In this document: in pieces, positions 1-10,020 of the stretch | How the letters are laid out: each line of letters begins with the position of its first letter | Position numbering within the stretch: the first letter of the stretch is position 1 | DNA from: Macrocybe gigantea | Taxonomy: Eukaryota > Basidiomycota > Agaricomycetes > Agaricales > Callistosporiaceae | Assembly (NCBI GenBank): GCA_011319805.1 | Contig: SJRY01000234.1 | Location: 868,001-932,000, forward strand | Length of the DNA: 64,000 nucleotides | Direction of reading: 5' to 3' | The notes under the pieces: generated by a model | Told to the model about the DNA's origin: nothing | The model's input: the letters and a program-made list of their open reading frames with translations, nothing else | Databases searched by the model: none | Program-made: the position numbers and the translations under genes

Positions 1-94
1 ATTCCCATCGCTTGTCACAGGGTGCTTCGGTTGTCGCTACGCCCAGAGCTTGCTCAAAGACCTTCAAGTTAGACAGCGCGCCGGAAAAGGACAT
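1..94 (-). CDS. Possible 5' end of a gene running off the left edge
   Basis: An ATG on the minus strand at 94 opens a frame that stays open to the window edge and starts MSFSGALSNLKVFEQALGV. Only about 31 codons are visible, so the product cannot be named. The hydrophobic, helix-like start followed by an acidic/basic stretch resembles the N-terminus of a soluble coiled-coil (for example BAR-type) protein, but that is a guess. It would be divergent from the Yippee gene at 373, with 278 bp of shared upstream DNA. A longer frame, 69-275 on the same strand, overlaps it out of frame and could be the real one instead. Confidence 0.3.
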   Translation of the reverse strand, partial: MSFSGALSNLKVFEQALGVATTEAPCDKRWE

Positions 95-372
95 GCAGTA
101 TAGTCGTGGTTCCCTTGTGGAAAGTGGACATGACGGGCGTGTAGGGGTTATCCGAGTCAAGGAGGCGTGTGACAGCGGAACATAATATATCACGAGTGGC
201 ATTCAAAAAGCAGTGTGCGGTCATCCTGCCTTGTACCTGTTTAGCACCCTCTCTATTCGTTCCGGAAAGATTCATATAGCTTCAACTTGCTCCCTCCATA
301 CATTTAGCACCCCTGCATCCTAACTTCTGCTAAATACCTCGTAGATTCCGCTTCCGACTCCTGTAGGCAGCC

Positions 373-866
373 ATGGGCATGAGTTACCGTCGATATCTCA
401 ATGGCGAACGTATCTATGGCTGCTCGACGTGCAAGACACATCTGGCAACGATCCATTCCATGATTTCAAGGGTTCGTTTCCTTTCAGTGATATGCTTCGT
501 TCGTTGACGGTGGATACAGGCCTTCAACGGTCAGCATGGGAGAGCTTATCTATTCGACGGCGTGTAAGCAGGTGATCGTCGCTTGAGAGATGTGACTTAG
601 ATTTTGCTTTGCTTCCTCCCAGTGTAAATGTCATTGAGGGAGAACCCAACGATCGCCCAATGACGACAGGTAACCACACCGTCCGTGATATTTATTGTAT
701 CAAATGCGGCACGACGCTGGGCTGGAAATATGTGCGTACATATAAGAAAGCTTTGATTGTTTCCATGTCTTAATCCGCTGGGTAGGACAAGGCATATGAG
801 CCTTCACAGAAATACAAGGAAGGCAAATACATCCTCGAGCGGAACCTACTCGTGGATGTACAATAG
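373..866 (+). CDS. Yippee-family zinc-binding protein
   Basis: Four exons: 373-471, 520-563, 623-731 and 786-866, about 110 residues, the usual Yippee length. The start MGMSYRRYLNGERIYGC leads into CSTCKTHLA (first CxxC), then AFNGQHGRAYLFDGVVNV, and YCIKCGTTLGWKY (second CxxC), ending in the C-terminal YKEGKYILER block. The two CxxC pairs 50-odd residues apart form the single zinc site of the Yippee fold. The family includes yeast Moh1 and human YPEL proteins; the biochemical role is unsettled. Introns are canonical GT-AG of 48-59 nt. No defects are seen. Confidence 0.92.
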
Positions 867-1676
867 CTTCCGAATATTATTCGTCTGACGGCCTAGAACG
901 TCTAACAATATCTCCTCAATACACCCATCCCGTTATTCTCTGTCCCGCTGGACGCTAGAGTCCGCCACATCGGCAGGTCCTTCATTATAAACCCTTCATC
1001 GGTCTTTAATGCCATAATTTCCACCTCGTCTTGTCAAATGGCCACGAACGCTCCAATTATCGAAGGAAGAAGTTGGCCTTTGGGGACATGTGTGCGAACG
1101 CGCGTAGCATCCCTCACTACAAAAGACCAGGAGGCTCCCCTCTATCTCACCTAGCTGGAGGTGGCACAGACTAAGCACATTTTATCTTTCGATATGTTTG
1201 ACATCATACGTTTCTTTGCCGAACCATCTATCTTGCCTTCCCTGGTATTTCGGATTAGTAGCTGTTTATCACGTTGTATGATGCCTTGTAAGTGGAATGT
1301 GAATCGTTCATTTTACCGAATGACGTTGTTACTGCGGGCGTCATTTCATTCATATGAGCCCCAAGAAATTGCGGACCAGCGTTCATGACAAGCCGGAACA
1401 CAGAGTAGGCGACGTCTTTAAGAGGTCACCTGGGTCGTTTGCATGTATTTATAGTCCTGGATTGCCCGTTTTGGGAAGCCGAACCCGCCGCATCCCCAAG
1501 CAAGTCATCCCCAAATTAATTGACGATACCTTACGCGGTCCCCAACGTGAAACAAGCCACAGACATATAAAGTCGCTATCTCACCTCTCTTTATACCCAC
1601 ATTCTCGCCCATTGCCCGTCGGCTGCGCTCTCGAAGTCGAGGCCCTTTATTGTATATATTTGTTCTGTTGTGTACA
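867..1676. other. Intergenic, no recognised gene
   Basis: About 810 bases after the Yippee stop. Open frames on both strands are short and unlike any family I know. The right end, from about 1560, has a TATA-like motif and pyrimidine-rich DNA, which fits a promoter for the small gene at 1677. Confidence 0.5.
1566..1572 (+). promoter_or_regulatory. TATA-like box
   Basis: TATAAAG about 105 bp upstream of the ATG at 1677. A second A/T-rich TATA-like stretch lies closer, near 1651. Motif match only. Confidence 0.3.
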
Positions 1677-2018
1677 ATGGGTACGTCCGTCGAGCTGTGT
1701 TCGCATTGCGGGCGAGCTCAACATTTTCTTTTCTTTCCGTTGAATTTTCCAGCCACGATCACCATGACGCGCCCTCTGGTTTCGTCACCGCTAGCCGATT
1801 CTTCAAACACTGGACGACCCGCCTCGCAGCGAATCATCCCACGGCGAAACGTGTCTGCATTCCCGTCTTCACGCGGGCTTCGACCATTTCCTACTATTTC
1901 GCATGTGTTTCAGAACAGCACAGTCAAGTCGTCAGTGAAGATAATCGAACCGCCAAAGAATTACAATGGCACATTTCTGCTCGACCTGACGCAGGCGGAG
2001 TTCAGCAGGCAGGATTGA
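1677..2018 (+). CDS. Candidate small spliced protein, unknown function
   Basis: An ATG plus one base (1677-1680) is followed by a strong GTACGT donor. A pyrimidine-rich intron ends in TTTTCCAG at 1752, and an open exon runs 1753-2018 to TGA. The joined product is 89 residues: a Ser/Pro/Arg-rich first half, then SSVKIIEPPKNYNGTFLLDL near the end, which looks like a folded segment. I do not recognise the family. In favour: the first intron lies right after the start codon, its sites are good, and a TATA-like box sits upstream. Against: a second long frame (1670-2089) overlaps it, and no homolog comes to mind. Confidence 0.38.
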   Translation: MGTSVELCSHCGRAQHFLFFPLNFPATITMTRPLVSSPLADSSNTGRPASQRIIPRRNVSAFPSSRGLRPFPTISHVFQNSTVKSSVKIIEPPKNYNGTFLLDLTQAEFSRQD

Positions 2019-2589
2019 GCGCACAGCGGAATCAGCGAGATGTCATATATACCCCATTCCCCTCTGTCCTAGCCTCCGCTGATGACTAGGACAATTCTGG
2101 CATGCACGACCTAATTACTTCCACACTTCCAAAAACAGACTGTCGATTACCATTGACGCCGTCGTCCATTTTCACCCCGTGGCCTTGTTTTTTTTTTTTC
2201 TTTTTATTTTCCATTATTATCATGTGTGCACTAGACCCGTTGGCTGTAGCAATGTATTTACTCGTCTCCAAATACAAACAAATACCGGTGTCGGATCTTG
2301 TCGGCCTCACGTCAGCAACGTGGCGAAAGAGTTCGGCGATGCCCGGCAGGCAAACGGGCAAAGCTGCTGACAAATATTTACCAAAATAGGAAGGTATGCT
2401 GAGCCAGGGCTGGCCGCCATCGCAAAGCTCCTGTCCAGCTCTTCTTCACGACCCATCTACGAAAACACGACCTGCGACGACCTCCTTTGCTCTTTCCCTC
2501 TCCGACCCGATTCACCTTCTTTCTCCGCCTTTGACGAAGTACGCCTCGCTCACCTTTCTCGTCCCACCTGCTCATTCCCGCCTTTAGAC
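2019..2589. other. Intergenic and 5' leader of the Ras gene
   Basis: No gene recognised. It contains a T-rich tract near 2187-2205 and, from about 2440, pyrimidine-rich DNA typical of a fungal promoter and leader, leading to the Ras ATG at 2590. Overlapping open frames on both strands look like artefacts of this skewed composition. Confidence 0.5.
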
Positions 2590-3450
2590 ATGGACAATTG
2601 GAGAGTAGCTGTTCTTGGAGATGGTGGTGTAGGGAAAACCGCATTAGCCGTCCAAGTATGTGCGCTCAGCACTCCCACTCCTCCGGAAACTGATCATATC
2701 TTCCCAAGTTTACACTCAACTGTTTTGTTGGTGAGCATTCATTCCTGTCACCGCCACCCCGCTTCATCTCTGCTAACCTTCCCTTTCCACAGAGGTTCGT
2801 CCCTCTTACAGACGGTTTTGGAGCCCATTTTCACCCCAAAACAGACTTATGATCCAACAATAGAGGATGCTTATCGCAAGCAGCTAGTTGTGGACAACCG
2901 CATGTGTTTTGTTGAAGTCATCGATACTGCCGGTCAGGGTGAGTCCGTGCTCCATTCCTTCGCCTCGAACCTTCTATATGCCGAATCACAGAGGAATACG
3001 CTACATTACGAGATCAGTGGGTGCGGTGAGTCATTTTGTCGTCGCCCGATAGCATCCTTCCGTTTGTTCATTCTCATTCGCTCCTTCAGCGAAGGCCAAG
3101 GGTTCATCCTCGTCTATTCCATCGCCTCGAGGTCCACATTCGATCGTCTCGAAACTTTCCGCCAATCAATGAGACGGGTCAAAAGAGGGGATCCAATCTT
3201 CATGTTGGTGGGGAACAAGTGCGACAAAACGTACGAGCGCGAGGTCTCTAAGGAGGAAGGTGCAGCGCTTGCTCGGCAATTCGGTTGCGAGTTTATCGAA
3301 ACCTCCGCGAAGACGGCTCAGAACGTCGAACGCCTCTTCATGAACCTCGTCCGCGCCCTGCGACAAACGAAAAGCATTGAGCCAGGTGCACCTGGCACTG
3401 CGAAACCGTTCGAAGGCAAGAAGAAGAAGACGAAGTGTATCATCATGTAG
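2590..3450 (+). CDS. Ras-family small GTPase
   Basis: Proposed exons are 2590-2655, 2709-2730, 2793-2794, 2845-2938, 2992-3025 and 3090-3450, giving 192 residues. Visible motifs: P-loop GDGGVGKT (residues 10-17), effector loop with FVETYDPTIED, switch II DTAGQEEY, NKCD, and ETSAK. The tail is lysine-rich and ends in CaaX box CIIM, so the protein is expected to be prenylated and membrane-bound. Gln in DTAGQ is present, so intrinsic GTPase activity should be intact. It belongs to the Ras subfamily; the MDNWRVAVLG start is unlike the classic fungal RAS1 start. The odd feature is exon 3: only two bases (AG) supply the end of a Glu codon in the effector loop. Without it the frame breaks. A GT-AC intron 2731-2842 would give the same protein. 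Confidence 0.93.
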   Translation: MDNWRVAVLGDGGVGKTALAVQVCALSTPTPPETDHIFPSLHSTVLLVSIHSCHRHPASSLLTFPFHRGSSLLQTVLEPIFTPKQTYDPTIEDAYRKQLVVDNRMCFVEVIDTAGQGESVLHSFASNLLYAESQRNTLHYEISGCGESFCRRPIASFRLFILIRSFSEGQGFILVYSIASRSTFDRLETFRQSMRRVKRGDPIFMLVGNKCDKTYEREVSKEEGAALARQFGCEFIETSAKTAQNVERLFMNLVRALRQTKSIEPGAPGTAKPFEGKKKKTKCIIM

Positions 3451-3914
3451 GGACTCGTGGAGTTGCTCGGTTTTTGGGTGCCGTTCGTTTACCTCTTTTT
3501 GATGATACCACTTGTATTCTCTCATCTCCCCCGCTTTGTTATACTCTTCTCATTCTCATTCAAGTGTTTAGCCTCTTCTCACCCAGCATCAATTTTTTTT
3601 TTCCATTGCTTTTAACTTTCCTCCCCAGCTGGGATTTCTGATGTATTCGCGATGAAGACGCATTGTCTGCGTCTGTCAATATGTGGCTATGCATTGTACT
3701 CCGAAGTCAGTGCCAGGCTATGTACAATATTGCACCGCCTCGTCAGCCAGAGCGCCCTCCATTCGGTGACAGGTCCATGATTGTCAATCACGCCAATTGA
3801 CAATCACCACGTTCGCCTCGCTACGTATCCCTTCATGTCTACGTAGCTGCGGGCCTTCCTGTATTATAACAGTACAAGCTTAGCTTCCTTCTTTTTTCTC
3901 TCCCCAATAGAGCA
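3451..3914. other. 3' region of Ras gene and promoter of BTB gene
   Basis: No gene recognised. It includes a T-rich stretch at 3592-3602 and pyrimidine-rich DNA (3885-3905) just before the next start codon. Confidence 0.5.
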
Positions 3915-5042
3915 ATGTCAGACCATTGGACGACGTTCACTTGCGAAAATCCTGATCTTTTTGTCAAGGCGCTGCCTGACAATGTAATCTACCCGGCCAA
4001 GCGTTCTGCAATGCAGAAAAGCGAAGTCTTTAGTACGTACGCGCCTTGATCAAACGTTCACCATTGAAATTGAACCAGTTTGTTTCCAGGAGACATGTTT
4101 TCCATCGGCGAAGAGGGTACATCCACGTCGGACCAAGTGGTGGATTTGCACGAGCCGAGTGACGTCTTGATCATCCTTCTCCGACTGCTCCATTATTTGA
4201 TCGAACCACCAGGGCTGCTTCCAGATACTCTCCTTCTGGACTCTTACGCGAACAGACTGCCGAAAAAGCACTGTGATCCGAGCACCGTGATCCCGCTTCC
4301 ACTTCTGACGTCCGTGCTGTACGTTCTGGCTGACAAGTACGTGTTGGACGATTCCATCACGGAATGTATGGATAAGCACCTGGCCGCTCATGCACACACC
4401 GATCCTTTGACCGTCTACGGTTTCGCCACGTCGACCGGGAAGCACACCATCGCGTCCGAAGCGAGCCAGTACGTGGTGTTGCTGGCCTCTTTTCGATCGG
4501 AAGAGATCCAGAAGATTCCGACCGTGGAGGCTTATCACAAGCTAGTCCGCCTTCAAAGCCAGCGACTCAAGGCATTGCGGGTGCTAGTGCTTGGAGAAGA
4601 TATCTTTCCACATGGTGCGCGAAGCCGTCAATTGCTTTCTTTTTGTCCTTGCTTCTATTTGAGTGTCCGTCTTCTGTCCCAGGATATGGAACCTGTCCAA
4701 CTCATAAAAGAGAAACGGAAATCCTTTGGAACACGAAGCGGAACGCGCTCGCTTTGGAGGTTGACATACGTTCGTAGCTATCTATCGCTGTCGCATGGCA
4801 TGGAAGGACCTGAATCCGCTTCTTCAGAGACAGATGTTGCGGGTGAGATGGACACGGTTTCGACCTCCTTACCACAAAATTGCGAGGTGTGTCGCAAGGC
4901 CTGTACGGCAGCCGTTCAGATGCTCGAGGTAAGAATGTGAAAATTCTGGGACACAAGCCGTCGAACCTCTCACACGATTACGCAAAAGTACAAGTTCCGC
5001 AAGGTCATCAAGCGAATAGATCAGCTCCCTCCAGAAGCATAG
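3915..5042 (+). CDS. BTB/POZ domain protein
   Basis: Exons 3915-4032, 4090-4614, 4683-4769, 4828-4928 and 4989-5042 join in frame to 294 residues. Residues about 15-110 form the BTB core: an exposed-ligand start (ENPDLFVKALPDNVIYPAKR), a middle with VFRDMFSIGEE, then VVDLHEPSDVLIILLRLLHY. The later part has HKRETEILWNTKRNALALEVD and a cysteine-rich CEVCRKAC segment, a layout common in the expanded BTB families of mushrooms. Such proteins often act as adaptors, for example with Cullin 3, but nothing here shows the partner. The last exon encodes a short basic tail ending RIDQLPPEA. The exon after 4769 was chosen because it is the only acceptor keeping the frame. Confidence 0.85.
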
Positions 5043-5110
5043 GTGTTAGTTACATGGTCTATGGTATGAATTGCCGCACCGTGCTCTAATATGAATCAGA
5101 GTTGAAATAA

Positions 5111-5850
5111 CTATTGATTGTGCCACAGTAGCGTCCTTAGATCCGTCCACTTCTCTGAATCGCGGTACAAGTATTGCATCGAATTGAACATTCCTGGTTG
5201 AATGGTCTCGCCCCGATGTCGGAAGAGCCACATGACGGCTCCCCATGCGAGTGCGGCAAAGAGGGAGAAGTAACGAGAATCGGGAGGGAGCGGTTTTACA
5301 GATGTTGGTGTTGTCGACTTCAAAGAGTAGGGTCTGTCTGCCCGTGGCAGAAACGATGCGACGACGCGCGAGACGACGTAGAGTACAATCTAAGAAACAT
5401 GTTTCAGGCAAGAAATGGACAAGAATCTAGGACGACCGACTTGTTCATTGACGGCGTTTCGGTTGCCGAAGACGATATAGCCGCCCAAAAGACCAGCAAT
5501 GAACGTATCGGTGTTCCGTTCTTTGCCGCCGTTGGCCCTCTTCTGGATTAAAAGGAAGGTCTTGTAGAGCGTGACGAATTTGGCAAGGTTCAAAGCATGC
5601 TGCTTGGTTGCGCGATAAATGACCTGCAATCGTGTTTTCCAGCTGATAGTGTGCAAAGGGGTTCATTAATTGAAGATGAGCACAGAAACGAGACATGTCA
5701 CGTACTCCCGCGGCCAAACAGAATTGACATGACCAAGGCATGGGGAAACCGGACCTTGACGCCATAAACGAAACCATTGCGGGCACCTTTCAAAATAGCT
5801 AGCAAGTCATGATAGGCTGGGTTCATGAGGATGGCTTGCACTGCGTCCAT
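5111..5850 (-). CDS. PXMP4: Peroxisomal membrane protein PMP24/PXMP4 (Tim17 superfamily)
   Basis: Three exons on the minus strand, 5702-5850, 5441-5642 and 5111-5389, give 209 residues. The start MDAVQAILMNPAYHDLLAIL and the block KGARNGFVYGVKVRFPHALV, followed by RATKQHALNLAKFVTLYKT, are hallmarks of the PMP24 branch of the Tim17/Tim22/Tim23 superfamily. The segments FIAGLLGGYIVFG and YFSLFAALAWGAVMWLF are hydrophobic and fit membrane helices. The family sits in the peroxisomal membrane; its molecular role is not settled. The first donor is the weak GTGACA at 5701, chosen because it restores the frame. The ATG at 5850 matches the family start. It is transcribed away from the MTC1-like gene. 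Confidence 0.88.
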
Positions 5851-6115
5851 GGCTTGCTAAATTGAAGGAAGGGATAAGACGCGTTGCGTGGTGTAAAAGA
5901 GCAAGAAATACCAAATCACATGCTCAGCCATCTAACCCGGTACCGCTCGGCTTTTTGGATATGTCGGGTTGAGGCGAAAGCGTTCTGACTTTGATGGTCG
6001 AGCTGGTGAAGAATGCTGAGAGAATTGTAAATGCGGCTATACGAGAGGCTTTGTCTCAATTTACATCCATTCACTCTCTTCCAGTCCCATCGTTGTCCAA
6101 GTGCCTTCTTTCTCG

Positions 6116-7560
6116 ATGACATCGAAAGCAAAGACCAAGCAAGAAGAGGCTCTTCAATTCCTCGATGACCTCGATTCCATGGCCCCGCCTCCCGGTGCAG
6201 CGGCAGTGCCATCGGCCTCTGCCGCCAACAACCAGGGAGAAGCAGAAGAGGTCCTCGCTTTTCTCGACGAAATCACACAGAAGAGCTCTGAGCCAACGCG
6301 TGCTACCCCGTCTCACCTGGAGCGGCCTGCTTCTCGCTCCGGAACGCCCACCCTCAGGAAGAGCACCGAAAGAGTAAAGCTCGGCGGTGGCAGCTCCTCA
6401 CTCTCCTTGTCCAGCTCAGCTTCCGCATCCACTTCCTCCGCAGCAAAGGCTGCAGCAGACAAGCCAAAGGAAGGCCTCGCTCCTTCCTCCGACAACTCGT
6501 GGGGCTGGGGATCGATGTGGTCCACTGCCTCGGCGGCGCTGCAGCATGCGAAATCGGCGGTTGATGAACAGGTCAAGGCTCTACCTCGAAATGAACAAGC
6601 ACGCAAATGGGGCGAAGGGGTGATCGAATACGCTAAATCTGCACAGTTCGATAAAATCAGTGAGAATTGCATCCCTTCCATCGTGTCTTTCTCATCAAAG
6701 GTCTATTTTTGCAGGCCAAGATTTCAAACGCGTTGGCCTGTCGACTCTCAATGACATTCTCAATGTCGTCGCCCCTCCCATATCTGAACACGAAGTCATC
6801 CAAATCTGGCTCAGTCATGAGATGCAAGGATATGACGGTGTTGAATCCCTTGTCTATCGCGCTTTGGCTAGGGTACGGGCCGCTTTTCGTCCTATTCTAT
6901 TTTGGATTGATCGTAAATCGCTAGGTAATGGAACAAGTCGAGGGCGGCGATTTGGTTGTGAATCGGGGTAACGAGTCGAAGCCAAAAAGCGCAGACGTTA
7001 ATGGTCGTGACCTCCACGCGGTGGAAGGCTACGATCAAGCATACAAATTGGCTCAGGTAATTCAATTCTTGGATCATTTTCTGTCCGTTCCGCTAAATCA
7101 GCACATATTTTACAGGCGGACACCGATGAATCGATTAAGCGAGAGAAACGGCACATCCCAAGACGTCTTCTGCCCAATCGCCGACAACATATTCAGATGT
7201 ATCATTACGCATTCAGCCATTCTTCACGATTTTTAATATACCCACACCGCCTGCCAATCAGTCATCCTCCGAAACGTCGACAAGACACCTACAGTTTCTT
7301 ATCTACTTGGTTGACCCCAGCATAAACTTGTTCACTCAACCATCACGCAGGCGGTGCCCCAGAAGTGGTTGGATCTATGGGATCAGAACGACTGGGTCGA
7401 AGACTTGGTGGCCGAGGCTTTGAGGGTGGGCGTCGAAGTCGTGGGCCAGGAGTATATCGTTTCCCGGATGGGTTGGGGACAGGATAAAAAGACCAGCAGT
7501 GCAAGCACCAGCAGGCAGGAATTGGAAGATAAAGTTCACGAGGGTGAAGATGATTCATGA
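6116..7560 (+). CDS. MTC1-like protein (apparent frameshift)
   Basis: Exons 6116-6659, 6715-6872 and 6925-7056 are clear; the fourth starts at 7116 or 7163 and ends at 7560. The start MTSKAKTKQEEALQFLDDLD is acidic and followed by a long Ser/Ala/Pro linker. The conserved core begins at NSWGWGSMWSTASAALQ (near residue 125), with VIQIWLSHEMQGYDGVESLV later and a C-terminal WVEDLVAEALRVGVEVVGQE block. This order matches fungal proteins named after yeast Mtc1 (telomere-capping genetics; function unknown). After FLIYLVDP the frame must move by one base, at CCCC 7315-7318, to reach the conserved QHKLVHSTITQAVPQKW. The frame entering TYSDVSLRIQP is also uncertain; acceptor 7162 avoids a second shift. 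Confidence 0.68.
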
Positions 7561-7682
7561 CTCCTTGGATGACTGTTCGCCTATGTTTATGCCATCGTCC
7601 CATAGCGGTTGTAATCGTACTCAGGATTTCGGATAGCAATGATATATACATCTTCATTGTCATCCTCTCTAGAACGTGGCTC

Positions 7683-8802
7683 CTATTTTTTAGGCTCCTC
7701 CGGTTGAGGCGGAGGCAATGGTTTGAGGTCTTCTGGTCGCCTCGCCTTAGTTCCCTCTCCGATTTGTTCCCAGGGCGACAGCGATTCGAAGTTGCTAAGG
7801 AAACCATGAATGCCCAGCACGATGGCTGAAAATATGACGGCGTACCGGAATGCTTGTGTCAGTTGCAGTGGTTCGTACACGACTCGTTTGCGTTCTTCGT
7901 CATACCGAACCTCGGTGTAGCCCTGAAGCGATGATGTGAATCTCTTTTACCATCCAGTCTATCTGAGCTTACGGTGAGCGGGAAGTCTTTGCGCAAAGGA
8001 TGACCCTCGAAGCCTGCACATGTATAAGTCGGATCGCTAGTGAGCACAAGGAAATCCCGTACCGTAATCGGTGAGGATTCGGCGCCTAAGACTCGTTAGT
8101 CTGTGAAGATTGGAAGCAGAAGGGCGCAATCACATACAGGTCCGGATGGTTGCTGAAGAAAATTCCAAAAAGATCCCAAGCCTCCCGCTCATACCTACAA
8201 GCGCGTCTATTTACAGTTCGAGGCAGGAATACGTTGAACGAACGTACCAGTCCGCGCCGCGGAAAACCTCGGTAGCACTGGGAACCGGGTCGGCTTCTCC
8301 AGCATAGGTCTTCACTCTGATTCTGCCCTGATGGCTGATGCTGAGGAGGTGATACACGACCTCGAAACGTTTCTCTCTCTCGGGGAAGTCGACGCCACTG
8401 ATGTCCATAAGTGCCTTGAACTGGCACTGTGAATGGTCGCGCAAGAAGGTGAGAATTGGGATGACGCCAGATGGAGCGGTGTAGAGAGTCAATTCGTCCT
8501 TGAGGACAGAGAATTGTTGTACGAATTTAGGCAGGCACTGCATGAGATAAGAGCCATATGTATGAAGAGACTCGGTCGTGTCTCCGTAGAAGGTAACGGT
8601 GGGGTTAGGTGACGTGGGCTCCGTGAACGGAGGTACGGAGGCTGCACTGGAGAGTTAGCATGAACGTGTCCGTTGGAGTGAAGTGACGGACACCTTTAGC
8701 AGACGGAGATTGGTGTATGAACCGTACGTTCGTCCTGGCCGAGGCCAGCGACGACCTCGCAGCGACGTTTCTGAGGAGCTGTCCAGCGCAACGAAGGGCC
8801 AT
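7683..8802 (-). CDS. NDUFS3: NADH dehydrogenase (complex I) 30/31-kDa subunit, mitochondrial
   Basis: Seven exons on the minus strand give about 270 residues. The N-terminus [17 protein letters not shown] is Arg/Ala-rich without acidic residues, a mitochondrial presequence. Then come [40 protein letters not shown], the signature [13 protein letters not shown] with [19 protein letters not shown], and [18 protein letters not shown]. This is the complete order of the 30-kDa (NuoC-type) subunit, part of the matrix arm of complex I near the quinone site. The exon [10 protein letters not shown] begins by splitting a Trp codon (TG|G). It is divergent from SPF27, with 119 bp between start codons. No defects are seen. 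Confidence 0.95.
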
Positions 8803-8921
8803 GACGGGATCAGCGACGACTTAATGAGCCTCCAATTTGAAAAGTTGGTGAGTCGGAATTTGCCGGACCGTGCCAAAGCGTTGAATGGCCTTTTTGAGCA
8901 ATACCTCGCTTTTCTCTGTCC

Positions 8922-9726
8922 ATGTCTCAAGTCAACGAGATATTCGATTCTCTGCCCTACTATGACGATGACCTCGCCAAGTACCCATATTTGAAGCAAA
9001 AGGTAGACGAGGAACTTGCTCGTGAGCCAAAGCCGCCTGGAACGCTCCACCCTCGCGTACCACCGTCAATTGAGCTTTTTGCTGTTCGTGAGCACGACTC
9101 GACATGCTCGTTCTGCTGTTACGGACCATTGACATGAATAACAGAATAACCCTCTGTTGCGTGCAGAGCTCGAACGAGTCGAATCCCACCAACCCTTTCC
9201 ATCTCTGGATTCGCTTCGTTATCAATTGCCTGCGCCGTCCTCTGTGCCAGCAACCGACGAGGAATGGCAAGCCGCTCTGAACAACGCTCGTGCACAGCTT
9301 GAGCACCAAAGATTACGGTTGGTCCTCAGGTTCTGCACCCGACAGACGTTTGAGACTGACATCGTCCCAGACAAATGAATCAGTCTTTGCTACAGAACTA
9401 TGGGTCAAATGCGTGGAGGATTCACAACTACCTTCTCGAAGCCACGACGAAACAGGTTGAGAGGTCGCTTGAAGATCTGAAGCAATTGACCGTGGAAGTG
9501 AACCGAGATCGTAAAAATCAGCAGGTCTGTGCTAGGGCTTCCTATTACTTTGGCCGGCTCTATTGAAATATTTGAATAGGATCGGCTTGGAAAACAGCTA
9601 ACGTCACTCGAGACGCGATGGACGGAACTTATTTCGAGCGTATTGCAGATTGAAATGGCGAACGTAGCGTTGGAGGCGGAAATTGAGCAGCTTAGTCGGA
9701 AGGAGACAGAGCTCTCGAATCTATAA
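8922..9726 (+). CDS. SPF27: Pre-mRNA-splicing factor SPF27 (BCAS2/Cwf7)
   Basis: Exons 8922-9083, 9145-9317, 9371-9524 and 9580-9726 give 211 residues, the normal length. The start MSQVNEIFDSLPYYDDDL leads into YPYLKQKVDEELAREPK, the most conserved SPF27 segment, then HPRVPPSIELFANNPLLRAE. The second half is a long coiled coil (NYGSNAWRIHNYLLEATTKQ, then VALEAEIEQLSRKETEL). SPF27 is a core subunit of the Prp19/NineTeen complex that activates the spliceosome. The ATG at 8922 is preferred because upstream codons are antisense to the NDUFS3 presequence. It shares a short divergent promoter with NDUFS3. Confidence 0.95.
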
Positions 9727-10020
9727 AAAGGGACTTGTGTGTATTATAGTCTGGTATTCATTAAGGCCACCGTTCGGCTGCCTCCGGTGTTTCGGGCGGC
9801 GAGCCGGCGCGGCGGTCGGCGTGTAAGCTTGGAGGGACAGTGAGAACCAGTCCCATCGTCTTCCTGCAAATACGTTACTGGAGGGTATCATTCCCCAGGT
9901 ATGTAGCCACACTTCTTGAACATCTTGTCGGGGTTTGAGTTGTCTCTCTTTTGGCTATGCGCCATCAGTACATCGTTGGGAACCCAGAAACTTCGCTGAC
10001 AGGCGTCATAAGACGCGTCT
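9727..10020. other. Intergenic, no recognised gene
   Basis: 294 bases between SPF27 and the large disordered-protein gene. An open minus-strand frame (9721-9912) has no recognisable sequence. Confidence 0.5.

Noticed and set aside
1354..1743. Open frames of 120-139 codons between Yippee and Ras
   Set aside because: They overlap each other in several frames, lack domains, and include the promoter; only the spliced frame 1677-2018 has intron support.
2701..2850. An unspliced in-frame insertion in the Ras gene (long open frame 2590-3450)
   Set aside because: Reading through would put non-conserved residues in the effector loop and after DTAGQ; the spliced form restores every Ras motif.
7116..7162. 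A second frameshift in the MTC1-like gene before TYSDVSLRIQP
   Set aside because: The later acceptor CCCAAG at 7162 explains the frame without any missing base.
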